Positions 43,609 to 52,250 of a stretch of 64,000 nt of DNA are shown here, piece after piece (the first letter of the stretch is position 1; each line of letters opens with the position of its first letter). Origin of the DNA: Paenibacillus stellifer (GTDB lineage Bacteria; Bacillota; Bacilli; Paenibacillales; Paenibacillaceae); the NCBI RefSeq assembly GCF_000758685.1, contig NZ_CP009286.1, forward strand, positions 402,501 through 466,500. Reading direction: 5' to 3'. The translations under genes were made by a program, and so were the position numbers. Below the pieces are notes generated by a model, which searched no databases, was not told the origin of the DNA, and saw only the letters and a program-made list of their open reading frames with translations.

Positions 43609-44418
43609 ATGCCATACTGCCGGACAGGCAAGGCCGAGCTGTATTATGAGGAGAAAGGCGAGGGCAAACCGATCGTTCTGATTCACGGTTATACTCCTGA
43701 CCACAGGCTGATGAGCGGGTGCATGGAGCCTGTATTCCGGGAACGGACCGGCTGGAGACGGTTGTATCTGGATCTGCCGGGAATGGGGAAGAGCAGAGGA
43801 TACTCGGACATCCAGAATTCCGATGAGATGCTGGAGGCCGTGCTGGACTTTCTGGACGTCATGCTGCCCGGAGAGAGCTTCGCTCTGGCTGGCGAGTCCT
43901 ACGGCGGCTATATCGCAAGAGGCATCATCGCGAAGAGACCGGAACGGGTGGACGGAATGGCCTTGATCTGTCCGATGATCGTACCGGAGAAGCGGGACCG
44001 AACTCTTCCTCCGCACACCATCATTCGGCAGGATGCCGGCCTTGCCGAGAGACTGACGCCGGAAGAGCTTGCGGACTTCGCTTCGATGGGCGTCGTGCTC
44101 GATCCCTATACCTGGAACCGGTATAAAGAAGAGATTGTGCCGGGCTGTCTGCTGGCCGACGAGCCCTTTCTGGCCAAGATTAAAGCCCGCTACGCCTTTT
44201 CCTTCCCGGTCGATCGGGAGGAATTCCGCAAGCCGGGAATTCTCCTGGCAGGCAAGCAGGATGCCGTTACCGGCTACGAGGATGCCTTCAGCATCCTGAA
44301 GATGTACCCCCGGACAACCTTCGCCGTCCTGGACCGTGCCGGACATAATCTGCAGATCGAGCAGCCCCGGCTGTTCGAGGCTTTGATCATGGAATGGCTG
44401 GATCGGGTGGAGGAATAG
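43609..44418 (+). CDS. Alpha/beta hydrolase
   Basis: A 269-residue alpha/beta-fold enzyme. The oxyanion strand IVLIHGYTPDHRLM, nucleophile elbow GESYGGY (Ser about 103), the acid Asp in LLAGKQDAVTGYED, and the His in DRAGHNLQIEQP are all present. It has no signal peptide. Substrate and pathway are unknown; the gene is isolated by terminators on each side. Confidence 0.88.
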   Translation: MPYCRTGKAELYYEEKGEGKPIVLIHGYTPDHRLMSGCMEPVFRERTGWRRLYLDLPGMGKSRGYSDIQNSDEMLEAVLDFLDVMLPGESFALAGESYGGYIARGIIAKRPERVDGMALICPMIVPEKRDRTLPPHTIIRQDAGLAERLTPEELADFASMGVVLDPYTWNRYKEEIVPGCLLADEPFLAKIKARYAFSFPVDREEFRKPGILLAGKQDAVTGYEDAFSILKMYPRTTFAVLDRAGHNLQIEQPRLFEALIMEWLDRVEE

Positions 44419-44477
44419 GCTGAACAGTAAACGATGGATTTATTCTTATTTGCTTATACACGAATTTAACCTACGCA

Positions 44478-44527
44478 AACAAGCGGAACCTCGCTGGCGG
44501 CAAGCCGGCGGGGTTCCGCTTGTTCTT
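44478..44527. terminator. Bidirectional terminator between hydrolase and odhB
   Basis: AACAAGCGGAACC and GGTTCCGCTTGTT with GCCGGC/GCTGGC inner arms and T-rich flanks. It serves both converging genes. Confidence 0.88.
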
Positions 44528-44556
44528 TATGGAGGAGACCCTGTATCGTCGCCGTC

Positions 44557-45870
44557 TTAGCCTTCCAGCAGCAGCGCCTCCGGGTCTTCCAGCAGTTCCT
44601 TGACTTTGACAAGGAAGCTGACTGCCTCCGAGCCGTCCACGATCCGGTGATCGTAGGAGAGGGCGATATACATCATCGGTCGGTTGACTGTCGTCTCTTC
44701 ATCGAGCGCGATCGGACGAAGCTGAATCTTGTGCATGCCCAGTATGCCGACTTGCGGCGCGTTCAGAATCGGCGTCGACATCAGGGAGCCGAATACGCCG
44801 CCATTGGTAATGGTGAATGTGCCGCCCTGGAGATCGGACAGCGCGAGCGTGTTGGCCCGGGCCTTCGACGCCAGATCGGCGATTCTGCGCTCGATCTCCG
44901 GGAAGCTCAGCCGGTCGGCGTCCCGCACAACCGGAACGACGAGGCCTTCCTTGGCCGATACGGCGATGCCGATGTCGTAAAATTTCTTGATGAGCAGATC
45001 CTCGCCGTCAATCTCGGCGTTCAGCAGCGGGTAGGCCTTGAGCGCGCCCACAACCGCCTTGGTGAAGAAGGACATGAAGCCGAGGCCGATGTCATGCTTC
45101 TCCTTGAAGGCATCCTTCCGGCGCTTGCGGATGTCGAGAATGGCTGTCATGTCCACCTCGTTGAAGGTGGTCAGCATCGCCGCCGTCTGCTGCGCTTCGA
45201 CCAGGCGGCTCGCGATCGTCAGCCGCCGGCGCGACATGCGCTTGCGCTCGACTTCCTTGCCCTCCGCCTTCGGCGCGGAGGGCGGGGGCGTCACGGCCGG
45301 CGCGCTCTGCGCAGCCGCCGTTGCCGGTGCCGGCGCGGCGGCCGGGGCCGCGCCGTGGGTGTCCACATCGGCCCGGCCAATCCGGCCGATGGGATCGCGC
45401 GCGCCGACCTCGCCGAGGTCGATGCCTCGCTCGCGCGCGAGCTTGCGCGCACCCGGCGTAGCCAGGTACGCGGAACCGCCGGCGGCCTGGGCCTCCTGGG
45501 CCGCCGCCGCGGCTGTCGCTCCGCCAGGCTGTGCCGGCGGAGCTTCGGGGGCCGGAGCGGCCTTCGCCGGCTCCGGCAGCTTCGGCGCATCGGCGCTCTG
45601 GCCGCCAGCCGCCGCCTGTCCGGCGGCTCCGGCTCCGGCTTCGCCGATGATGCCGATGGCTTCGCCGACGGCGACGTTCTCGCCCGCCTGGCGCAGAATT
45701 TGGGCGATCACGCCGCTCTCTTCGGCGCTGATCTCCAGATTGACCTTATCCGTCTCAAGCTCAGCCAGAACATCTCCCTGACCGACGGAATCTCCTTCCT
45801 TGACCAGCCATTTATAGATCGTACCTTCAGTAATCGATTCGCCCAGATCGGGCACTTTGATTTCAGACAC
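44557..45870 (-). CDS. odhB: 2-oxoglutarate dehydrogenase E2 (dihydrolipoyl succinyltransferase)
   Basis: A 437-residue E2 subunit of the TCA-cycle 2-oxoglutarate dehydrogenase complex. Lipoyl domain (1-75) with the lipoylated K42 in [11 protein letters not shown], an E3-binding domain (about 128-165, [18 protein letters not shown]), and the catalytic core ending in the [10 protein letters not shown] active-site motif. The linkers are long and Ala/Pro-rich. Second gene after odhA with a 186-base gap; E3 (lpd) is not nearby and is presumably shared with another complex. Confidence 0.95.
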   Translation of the reverse strand: MSEIKVPDLGESITEGTIYKWLVKEGDSVGQGDVLAELETDKVNLEISAEESGVIAQILRQAGENVAVGEAIGIIGEAGAGAAGQAAAGGQSADAPKLPEPAKAAPAPEAPPAQPGGATAAAAAQEAQAAGGSAYLATPGARKLARERGIDLGEVGARDPIGRIGRADVDTHGAAPAAAPAPATAAAQSAPAVTPPPSAPKAEGKEVERKRMSRRRLTIASRLVEAQQTAAMLTTFNEVDMTAILDIRKRRKDAFKEKHDIGLGFMSFFTKAVVGALKAYPLLNAEIDGEDLLIKKFYDIGIAVSAKEGLVVPVVRDADRLSFPEIERRIADLASKARANTLALSDLQGGTFTITNGGVFGSLMSTPILNAPQVGILGMHKIQLRPIALDEETTVNRPMMYIALSYDHRIVDGSEAVSFLVKVKELLEDPEALLLEG

Positions 45871-46056
45871 AGGCCGCTACCTCCCCAAAATTTATTGCGC
45901 TGCTAGGACACCGCCCCTAGACGGGACGGCACAACCGCTTTGGCTTGACATGGAAGAAAGGTTCAAGCTGGGCGCTATTCAAGTAGTGATCTCTTCATTG
46001 TGACAGGCGGGAGTCCCTAGCGAAGGGCCGGGCTGCCCGCCGATCCACGGCCGCTG

Positions 46057-48945
46057 TCAGGAACGGGCCGAGGTATTAAAGACGCGGACCGGTTCTTCGT
46101 TCTTCCGGTTCCAGGTCAGAGCTTCGCCAACAATTCTCCGCTGCTCGAAGCTGTGGACGTCGGCGTATCCGCTGGCAGGGCTGGAGCGCTCCGGCCGGCC
46201 GGCGTACCGGACCGGCACTCCCTTCGGTGCGATAGCCCGCAGCCGGGGCTCCGCGTAGCTCCAGGCGCCCATGTTCTTCGGCTCTTCCTGCACCCAGACG
46301 ATGTCCTCGAGAGAGCCGAAGGTATCCAGATAGGCGGCAAGCTCCCGTTCCGGGAACGGGTAGAGCTGCTCCAGCCGCAGAATATGCAGCCATGACCAGT
46401 CTTTGTCCGGGCCGGCTTCAAGCTCGGCCTGCAGATCGATGGCAACTTTGCCGGTGCAGACCAGGAGCCGCTTGATTCCGCCCGGCTTCTGTCCGAGCAG
46501 CGGGTCCGGAAGCACCGCTTCGAAGCGTCCGGAAGCAAGCTCCGCGCCGGGCGAAGCGCTGCGCGCGTTGCGGATCAGGCTCTTCGGCGTCATGATGACG
46601 AGCGGTCTTGCGTCCGGCTGGCCGCACAGCGCGGCCTGGCGGCGGAGCAGGTGGAAATACTGCGCTGCGCTGGTGAGGTTCGCGACAGTCCAGTTCTCCT
46701 CGGCCGACAGCTGCAGATAACGCTCCAGGCGGCCGCTGGAGTGCTCCGGCCCCTGGCCTTCATAGCCGTGGGGCAGCAGAATCGTCAGGCTGCTGCGCTG
46801 GGTCCATTTGGCCCGGCCCGCCGAAATGAACTGGTCGAAGATGACCTGCGCCGCATTCGCGAAGTCGCCGTACTGCGCTTCCCAGATGACGAACGTCTCG
46901 GGAGCGAATACGTTATATCCGTATTCGTAGCCCAGCACCGAGGCCTCCGACAGCGGGCTGTTGTAGACGCCGAAGCTGGCCTTGGCGTCCTCCAGCTGGT
47001 GCAGCGGAGCGAAGACTTTGCCCGTCTCGCTGTCATGCAGAACCAGATGGCGCTGGGAGAATGTGCCGCGCTGGGCGTCCTGTCCGCTCAGCCGGATCGG
47101 CGTTCCGTCCTGGAGGATGGTTGCGAAGGCGAGCGTCTCGGCCAGTGCCCAGTCCACCTTCTCCCCGTCGTTCAGGAGTGACCCGCGCCGCTGCAAAATG
47201 CGCTGCAGCTTCGGATACACTTTGAAGCCCGCAGGAACTTCCAGCAGCTTGCGGTTGATGAATTGCAGGCGTTCCAACGGAACGGCAGTCACGGCAGCCG
47301 AGGCAGGATGAATGTCAGCCGACACGGCCACAGCGTTCTTGACTTCGCCGCTCTCTTTGTTTGCTTTCATCTTCTCATAGGCTTGCTGAAGCACCTTCTC
47401 CGCTTCGGCCTCCATGGCTTCCGCTTCCCCGCGCGTCACGAGCTTCTCCTGCTCAAGACGTTCGGCGTAGATCCGGGAGACGGTCGGATGATTTTTGACC
47501 TTGGCGTACTTCAGCGGCTGCGTCATCTCAGGATCGTCCATTTCATTATGTCCGTGTCTGCGGTAGCCGACAAGGTCAATCAGGAAATCCTTCTTGAATT
47601 GGCTGCGGTAGGCGCTGGCCAGCCGGACAGCGGCGATGCAGGCATCCGAATCGTCGGCGTTGACATGCACGATCGGAATTTCGTAGCCTTTGGCCAGATC
47701 GCTGGCATAGCGGGTGGAGCGGGAGTCTTCACTCTCGGTGGTGAACCCGATGCGGTTGTTCACGATAATATGGATCGTGCCCCCGTTCAGGTAGCCGTTC
47801 AGCTTGCTGATGTTCAGTGTCTCGGCGACGATTCCCTCGCCGGGGAATGCGGCGTCGCCGTGCATGAGCACAGCCAGTGCGCGGTTCGTATTCAGAACCG
47901 GCAGCCCCGTGCCGCTGCGATCTTCCTGCGCAGCCCGGGCGAAGCCTTCGACGACCGGATTGACGAACTCCAGATGGCTCGGGTTGTTGGCCAGCGTCAG
48001 CCGGGTGCGTACGGTCTCGCCTTCATGGAAGGCGTGGTCGGCTCCAAGATGATATTTCACATCGCCGGTCCAGCCGTAATTGATGCCCATCGAGCCCTCG
48101 GAAGGGAAGAGCTCCTTGTTCGGAGAGTGGTGGAACTCCGAGAAAATAATATCGTAAGGTTTGCCCAAAATATGGGCAAGCACGTTGAGGCGTCCCCGGT
48201 GGGCCATGCCCATCAAAATATTCTCCGCACCGTCATGCGCGGCTGCCCGGACGATTTCATCCAGCATCGGAACCAGAATGTCATTGCCTTCGAGGCTGAA
48301 GCGTTTCTGGCCGACGAAGGTTTTATGGAGGAAGGTTTCGAAATGCTCCACTTCGATCAGGCGTTTCAGCAGCGCCTTCCGCTCCGGATCGGTCAGCGGA
48401 GCCGGCGAACTGGAGGATTCGGCCTGGCTGTTCAGCCAGCGGAGCTCCTGCTCGTCGTGGACATGTCCGAATTCATAGGCAATCGTTCTTGTATAGGCCT
48501 GGCGCATCCGGTGATAGGCATCCCAGCCGGTCTGCACCCCGGTTGGCGCGTTCTCCCAGATCAGGGAGGCCGGCAGGGCGAGCAGATCAGCTTGCGTCAG
48601 CCCGTATGTCTCGGGATCGAGCCATTTTGCCATGGAATCCCCGCTCTTCTCCAGCGGATCTATATCGGCGGCCAAGTGGCCAAAGATGCGGATATTGGCG
48701 ATCAGCTTGGAAGCGCGGACCGCCTTGCGGAGCCAATCGGCATCGCCGGAGAGAACGGGGGCCGGGGCGGGGGCTTCTTCGGTTGTCAGCGGAGGGGGGC
48801 CGTATATCGTAAAAAGCTCCCGGTAGTGGGCCTCCACGGAGGAAGGGTCTTCGCTGAACTGTTCGTATTTTTCCTGGATGTAGCCTAGGTTGGGGCCGCA
48901 ATACTTGCTCCAAACAGATTCATTGTAGGACTCTTTGGCTGACAT
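46057..48945 (-). CDS. odhA: 2-oxoglutarate dehydrogenase E1
   Basis: A 962-residue TPP-dependent decarboxylase of 2-oxoglutarate. The TPP/magnesium motif GDAAFPGEGIVAETLNIS with NNRIGFTTE, the MGMAHRGRLNVLAHI block, and the C-terminal MSPKSLLR-like MTPKSLIRN segment are visible. The N-terminus (YNESVWSKYCGPNLGYIQEKYEQF) is of the Bacillus OdhA type. TAGGAGGA precedes the start. Odh genes are often under catabolite control; I do not see a clear CRE box. odhB follows on the same strand. Confidence 0.95.
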   Translation of the reverse strand: MSAKESYNESVWSKYCGPNLGYIQEKYEQFSEDPSSVEAHYRELFTIYGPPPLTTEEAPAPAPVLSGDADWLRKAVRASKLIANIRIFGHLAADIDPLEKSGDSMAKWLDPETYGLTQADLLALPASLIWENAPTGVQTGWDAYHRMRQAYTRTIAYEFGHVHDEQELRWLNSQAESSSSPAPLTDPERKALLKRLIEVEHFETFLHKTFVGQKRFSLEGNDILVPMLDEIVRAAAHDGAENILMGMAHRGRLNVLAHILGKPYDIIFSEFHHSPNKELFPSEGSMGINYGWTGDVKYHLGADHAFHEGETVRTRLTLANNPSHLEFVNPVVEGFARAAQEDRSGTGLPVLNTNRALAVLMHGDAAFPGEGIVAETLNISKLNGYLNGGTIHIIVNNRIGFTTESEDSRSTRYASDLAKGYEIPIVHVNADDSDACIAAVRLASAYRSQFKKDFLIDLVGYRRHGHNEMDDPEMTQPLKYAKVKNHPTVSRIYAERLEQEKLVTRGEAEAMEAEAEKVLQQAYEKMKANKESGEVKNAVAVSADIHPASAAVTAVPLERLQFINRKLLEVPAGFKVYPKLQRILQRRGSLLNDGEKVDWALAETLAFATILQDGTPIRLSGQDAQRGTFSQRHLVLHDSETGKVFAPLHQLEDAKASFGVYNSPLSEASVLGYEYGYNVFAPETFVIWEAQYGDFANAAQVIFDQFISAGRAKWTQRSSLTILLPHGYEGQGPEHSSGRLERYLQLSAEENWTVANLTSAAQYFHLLRRQAALCGQPDARPLVIMTPKSLIRNARSASPGAELASGRFEAVLPDPLLGQKPGGIKRLLVCTGKVAIDLQAELEAGPDKDWSWLHILRLEQLYPFPERELAAYLDTFGSLEDIVWVQEEPKNMGAWSYAEPRLRAIAPKGVPVRYAGRPERSSPASGYADVHSFEQRRIVGEALTWNRKNEEPVRVFNTSARS

Positions 48946-49388
48946 GAGACATCCTCCTAACGGATAAACTCCAGGCAGTGCCCCAGCGGGCGTAACCGGA
49001 GCTGCAATGATTACGTTTACATTCTATAGTATAGTTACACGATTTTAAACGTATTGCCACATTCTATTGTGCAACTTTAGGTCAGGGTAATCAATTCAAC
49101 CTTTCGTCCAATCCGTTCGAAAAAAGGCATCATTGCGCAGGCTTCATTTCGGCGGCCCAAAGGATCGGGGGAGACGCGCAATCGGCGGTCGGGACCATAA
49201 ACCTATATAAATCCTTCCAGTAATCCACTAGAATTTGATTAGTGGGACGAAGATGTGGGTATTAGTAGTTTATAGTTCCTAACGACTAGAGGGTTTTACA
49301 TAAATATTGGAATTTAGTTCACTGCCAGTCGCCGTTGCAGGCACTCAATTTTAGGTTTCAGCCGCGCATTGAATGTATTGTCATTTTT
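48946..49388. other. Intergenic stretch between odhA and the sinI leader
   Basis: Holds the odhA promoter region on the minus strand, with CGTTTA/TAAACG arms around 49015-49052 and TATACT/TATAGA boxes but no convincing -35. CCACTA and TAGTGG (49225-49245) form a small inverted repeat. No coding sequence is seen. Confidence 0.4.
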
Positions 49389-49421
49389 TTGACACACTTT
49401 TAGGCGAACATCTTGTATAAT
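49389..49421 (+). promoter_or_regulatory. Promoter region of sinI leader
   Basis: TATAAT at 49416-49421 is a perfect -10. The nearest -35, TTGACA at 49389-49394, is 21 bases upstream, longer than normal, so the promoter may need an activator or use another -35. Confidence 0.5.
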
Positions 49422-49467
49422 ATCTTTGCAAGCTTATCGCTTAACACAACATCATAAGATCCTTGAA

Positions 49468-49558
49468 TGCAAGGATCCAGCAAAAGGTAAACCTGTTGAA
49501 AAGCAGGGGCACAAAGTCTCGGGTCTAAGGTTATTAAGGGAAACAGACGGGGGGAAGA
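49468..49558 (+). ncRNA. Cyclic di-GMP-I (GEMM) riboswitch
   Basis: The core has GGTAAACC (49486-49493), a 6-bp stem CCTGTT/AGCAGG closed by a GAAA tetraloop (49498-49501), then GGCACAAAGTCTC and GGGTCTAAGG (to 49530). These are the conserved GEMM blocks GGCAAACC, GNRA loop, GGGNCRCAAAGCC and GGCCUAA. A second helix, GTCT with AGAC, follows. P1 could not be drawn with certainty. It lies about 75 bases before a SinI-like gene. Confidence 0.82.
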
Positions 49559-49610
49559 AGCTTCCGTGCGTGTTATCCTCGTAACTATGACGGCTGGACT
49601 GCCTGGGGAC

Positions 49611-49631
49611 AAAATCTTAGGAGGAGATTTT
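49611..49631 (+). promoter_or_regulatory. Hairpin holding the sinI ribosome binding site in its loop
   Basis: AAAATCT (49611-49617) and AGATTTT (49625-49631) can form a 7-bp stem whose loop, TAGGAGG, is the Shine-Dalgarno sequence. The stem ends at the TTG start codon, so pairing could limit translation and may be linked to the upstream riboswitch. Confidence 0.45.
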
Positions 49632-49784
49632 TTGAACAAGTCCAACCAGGGGAATAACGGAGAACTGCAGACGGTCGCTTTGGATATGGAATGGGTGCAG
49701 CTGATGCTCGCCGCCAAGAAGCAGGGGATTCACGCGGATGAGATCCGGCGGTTCTTGGGCGACAAGACACTCAAAGCCATGTGA
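49632..49784 (+). CDS. sinI: SinI-like anti-repressor
   Basis: A 50-residue protein with an anti-repressor SinI domain: LDMEWVQLMLAAKKQGIHADEIRRFL corresponds closely to B. subtilis SinI LDQEWVELMVEAKEANISPEEIRKYL. SinI binds SinR and removes it from DNA, relieving repression of matrix genes. Start: TTG 49632 with AGGAGG seven bases upstream. The gene is not co-transcribed with sinR as in B. subtilis but converges on it, and it carries a c-di-GMP-I riboswitch in its leader. Confidence 0.82.
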   Translation: MNKSNQGNNGELQTVALDMEWVQLMLAAKKQGIHADEIRRFLGDKTLKAM

Positions 49785-49820
49785 ACCAAATAAGAATGAG
49801 TGTTTCTAAAGGATAACGAA

Positions 49821-49852
49821 AGAGGACATGACGGCGCGGCGTCATGTCCTCT
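49821..49852. terminator. Hairpin between converging sinI and sinR genes
   Basis: AGAGGACATGAC and GTCATGTCCTCT are perfect 12-bp arms. The T-run is short on both sides. Confidence 0.75.
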
Positions 49853-49883
49853 CTATGTAAATACGCAATATTTCGGATCCCGG

Positions 49884-50222
49884 TCACTGGTTCTTCTGTT
49901 CAATCCGCCATTTCTGGTAATCCAGAAATTCCTTGAACTCCCTCTTGCTGACCCCTGAAGCCATAGCTTCCTGAACCAGCTTGAACCAGTCGGAGTCGAG
50001 CGGTTCTTCCTCGGCGAGCTCTCCGTACAGAAGAATGTGGACGGAGACATCCAGAGCCTCTGCAATTTTCTCGATGAACTGGATGGAGGGGTTGGATTGA
50101 ATATTGCGTTCGACATTGCTTAAGTATGATTTAGCCACATCCGCCCTGCCGGCAAGCTCGGATAAAGATAATCCCTTCTCCTGGCGAAGCTGTTGAATGT
50201 GCTGTCCAATATTGTCCGGCAC
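49884..50222 (-). CDS. sinR: SinR-like transcriptional repressor
   Basis: A 112-residue homologue of SinR, the repressor of biofilm matrix genes. The N-terminal helix-turn-helix is IGQHIQQLRQEKGLSLSELA with GRADVAKSYLSNVERNIQSNPSIQFIEKIAEALDVSVHILL. The C-terminal SinI/SinR dimerisation segment SDWFKLVQEAMASGVSKREFKEFLDYQKW is very similar to B. subtilis SinR. Start: GTG 50222, supported by an extended -10 (TGCTATACT on the minus strand, -10 at 50257-50262); a longer frame to 50300 would start upstream of the promoter. It converges on the SinI-like gene. Confidence 0.9.
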   Translation of the reverse strand: MPDNIGQHIQQLRQEKGLSLSELAGRADVAKSYLSNVERNIQSNPSIQFIEKIAEALDVSVHILLYGELAEEEPLDSDWFKLVQEAMASGVSKREFKEFLDYQKWRIEQKNQ

Positions 50223-50256
50223 GGTAAATAATGCTCCCTCCTTGTTTTTTGGTATA

Positions 50257-50262
50257 AGTATA
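50257..50262 (-). promoter_or_regulatory. Extended -10 promoter of sinR-like gene
   Basis: On the minus strand TGCTATACT reads toward sinR, 35 bases before the GTG start at 50222. Confidence 0.6.
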
Positions 50263-50365
50263 GCAAAGGTCCGCCCAAAAGGAAAACTAGCTTTTACCAT
50301 TTATGAGCTTAACAGGGAAGTTTATTTAACGGCAGCCAGGCTGCGGCTCTGAAAATAATCATATC

Positions 50366-50384
50366 GCCGGAGTAGCCCTCCGGC
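50366..50384 (-). terminator. Weak hairpin after aldo/keto reductase gene
   Basis: GCCGGAG and CTCCGGC around TAGCC, without a clear T-run on the minus strand. Confidence 0.35.
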
Positions 50385-50437
50385 GCGGCTGCCGGAATCG
50401 GACCCAAGGCGCCGGAACGGGCGAGTAACCCAGCTTG

Positions 50438-51412
50438 TTACGGCAGGCGGGTGCCTCTTGCGCTGATATACAGGTCGTACCATTCCTTGCGCGTCAGCTC
50501 CAGCTTGTCCGCTCCTTCGCAGGCTTTAATCCGCTGCGGGTTCACCGTGCCGATAACCGGCTGGATCGCGGCCGGATGCGACATCAGCCAGGCGAGCACG
50601 ACCGCTTCGGGTGTCGTTCCTTTATCTTCCGCCAGCGAGCGAACCATGGCGGCAGTGCGGATCACATGCTCGGGTTGTCCGTCAAGCGGACGGCCGGTGT
50701 ATTTGCCCTGGGCGAGCGGCCCCCAGGCCTGAAGCTGGATCTTCTCCAGACGGCAGTGCTCGATCGTTCCGTCCGGCATGCCATGCTCTCTCCAGGCCGG
50801 ACGGTTCACGCTGACCATGGAATCGAGCCAGAACGTCTTCTCCAGATTCATTTCGAGCTGATTGATAATCAGGGGCTCATCGGAGTAAGCCTGAAGCAGC
50901 CGGATCTGCGATCCGCTCATATTGGATACCCCGAAGTGCCGGACCTTGCCGGACTCCTTGAGCAGCCGCAGCGCTTCTCCAACCTCCTCGGGGTCCATAA
51001 ACGGATCGGGGCGGTGCAGCAGCAGAATGTCGAGATACGGGGTGCCCAGCCGGGACAGAATGCCGTCGACGCTGCTCAGGATATGCTCACGGGAAAGATC
51101 GAATGTGTTGGAGCTCTCTCCCGGCTCTTGCAGCTTAATGCCGCATTTGGACTGGATAATCAGCTTATCGCGCAGCTCCGGGCGCTCCTTCAGCACGGTT
51201 CCGAAGACAAGCTCGGCCTTTCCCCGCGTGTAAATGTCCGCCAGGTCAAACATGTTGATGCCGATGGAGAGCGCGGCTTCGACGGCCATATGCCCTTCCC
51301 GGATTTGCTCCGCCGTGACCGGCTCCCGGTCCCAGCCTCCGCCAAGTCCCATGCAGCCCTGAACGATACGCCCAGCGGGAATGCCGCGGACATTAAGTGG
51401 TAACGTTTTCAA
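50438..51412 (-). CDS. Aldo/keto reductase
   Basis: A 324-residue NADPH-dependent aldo/keto reductase. Characteristic pieces: FDLADIYTRGKAELVFG (Asp/Tyr of the active site), IIQSKCGI, DILLLHRPDPFMD (Lys and His region), VRHFGVSNMSGSQI and the cofactor-binding C-terminal VIGTVNPQRIKACEGA. The substrate is unknown. Start: TTG 51412, seven bases after AAGGAGG; longer frames upstream do not match the fold. Confidence 0.88.
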   Translation of the reverse strand: MKTLPLNVRGIPAGRIVQGCMGLGGGWDREPVTAEQIREGHMAVEAALSIGINMFDLADIYTRGKAELVFGTVLKERPELRDKLIIQSKCGIKLQEPGESSNTFDLSREHILSSVDGILSRLGTPYLDILLLHRPDPFMDPEEVGEALRLLKESGKVRHFGVSNMSGSQIRLLQAYSDEPLIINQLEMNLEKTFWLDSMVSVNRPAWREHGMPDGTIEHCRLEKIQLQAWGPLAQGKYTGRPLDGQPEHVIRTAAMVRSLAEDKGTTPEAVVLAWLMSHPAAIQPVIGTVNPQRIKACEGADKLELTRKEWYDLYISARGTRLP

Positions 51413-51550
51413 TCCATTCCCTCCTTCATCGAATCTCATCTTACTGCTACAGCCATTGTACCGCATCAGAACCAGGTATGTTATTTCCGGCACCCGATGA
51501 ACGGTGACTGAAGCCTTCTTTCGAACTTTCTCGATGTTCCTTCCATAGCG

Positions 51551-51610
51551 AAAAAAAAGCCGAATGCGCATGATCAAGGGACTCGTCCCTTAATAAACGC
51601 ATTCGGCTTG
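51551..51610 (-). terminator. Terminator of the MFS-PadR transcript
   Basis: On the minus strand GCCGAATGCG pairs with CGCATTCGGC around a long loop that itself contains AAGGGAC/GTCCCTT, followed by eight Ts. Confidence 0.85.
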
Positions 51611-51675
51611 TGGATAAACGAGATCCGGCCTGTGGTTACACAGGACTTGCTGGTTATCAGCATTCGTTCAGCGCT

Positions 51676-52245
51676 TCATTCCTCTTCCCTATCAAGCGGA
51701 CCGCCCTGGACGCCAAGCTTGTGGTCCAGCGCATCGGCATAGAGCCGTTTGAGCCATTTCAGCTCCGTCAGGGTGTGTTCATAACGTCCATACATCAAGT
51801 GCAGAACAGCCCGGGAGACGATCCCGATATGCTCTTCATAGACCTGATAGGCCAGATTGACTTCATGCTCGGCCTCCCGGATGCGCTCCTCCAGCAGCTT
51901 CGCAATTTTGTCCGGATCAGCATGTCTGGAGAAGGCAAGCGCGATATACATCGGGTGGTAGACCGCGTCGTTCTTGCGGAACTGCTGAAGCAGCAGCTGC
52001 TCAAACAGCGCTCGCCCGGATTCGGTAATCCGGTATATCGTCTTCTCAGGCCGGTCGCGGCTCTGGATAACCTCCACCTGCTCGATCTGTCCGTTCTTGG
52101 ACAACTGGTCAACGGCATAGTAGAGGGAGCCCATCTGCAGCTTCGCAATCTTGTTGATGGACCGGTCCTTCAGGACAACCATCATCTCGTAAGGATGCAT
52201 GTCCCGCTCCAGCAGCAGACCGAGAATCGCCAGCTTGATCGACAT
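51676..52245 (-). CDS. PadR-family transcriptional regulator
   Basis: A 189-residue PadR-type regulator. N-terminal winged helix (IKLAILGLLLERDMHPYEMMVVLKDRSINKIAKLQMGSLYYAVDQLSKNGQIEQVE) and a helical C-terminal Vir_act_alpha_C-like dimerisation region. It is the second gene after the MFS transporter, with a five-base gap. It probably represses the operon through the palindrome in the MFS promoter (53829-53844) and is released by the transported compound. Confidence 0.88.
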   Translation of the reverse strand: MSIKLAILGLLLERDMHPYEMMVVLKDRSINKIAKLQMGSLYYAVDQLSKNGQIEQVEVIQSRDRPEKTIYRITESGRALFEQLLLQQFRKNDAVYHPMYIALAFSRHADPDKIAKLLEERIREAEHEVNLAYQVYEEHIGIVSRAVLHLMYGRYEHTLTELKWLKRLYADALDHKLGVQGGPLDREEE

Positions 52246-52250
52246 GGCGT

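Noticed and set aside
46651..48888. Plus-strand frames opposite odhA
   Set aside because: Shadows of a conserved 962-residue enzyme on the minus strand.
49884..50300. Longer N-terminus of the SinR-like protein
   Set aside because: The extra 26 codons extend across an extended -10 promoter, and the SinR family begins at the GTG at 50222.
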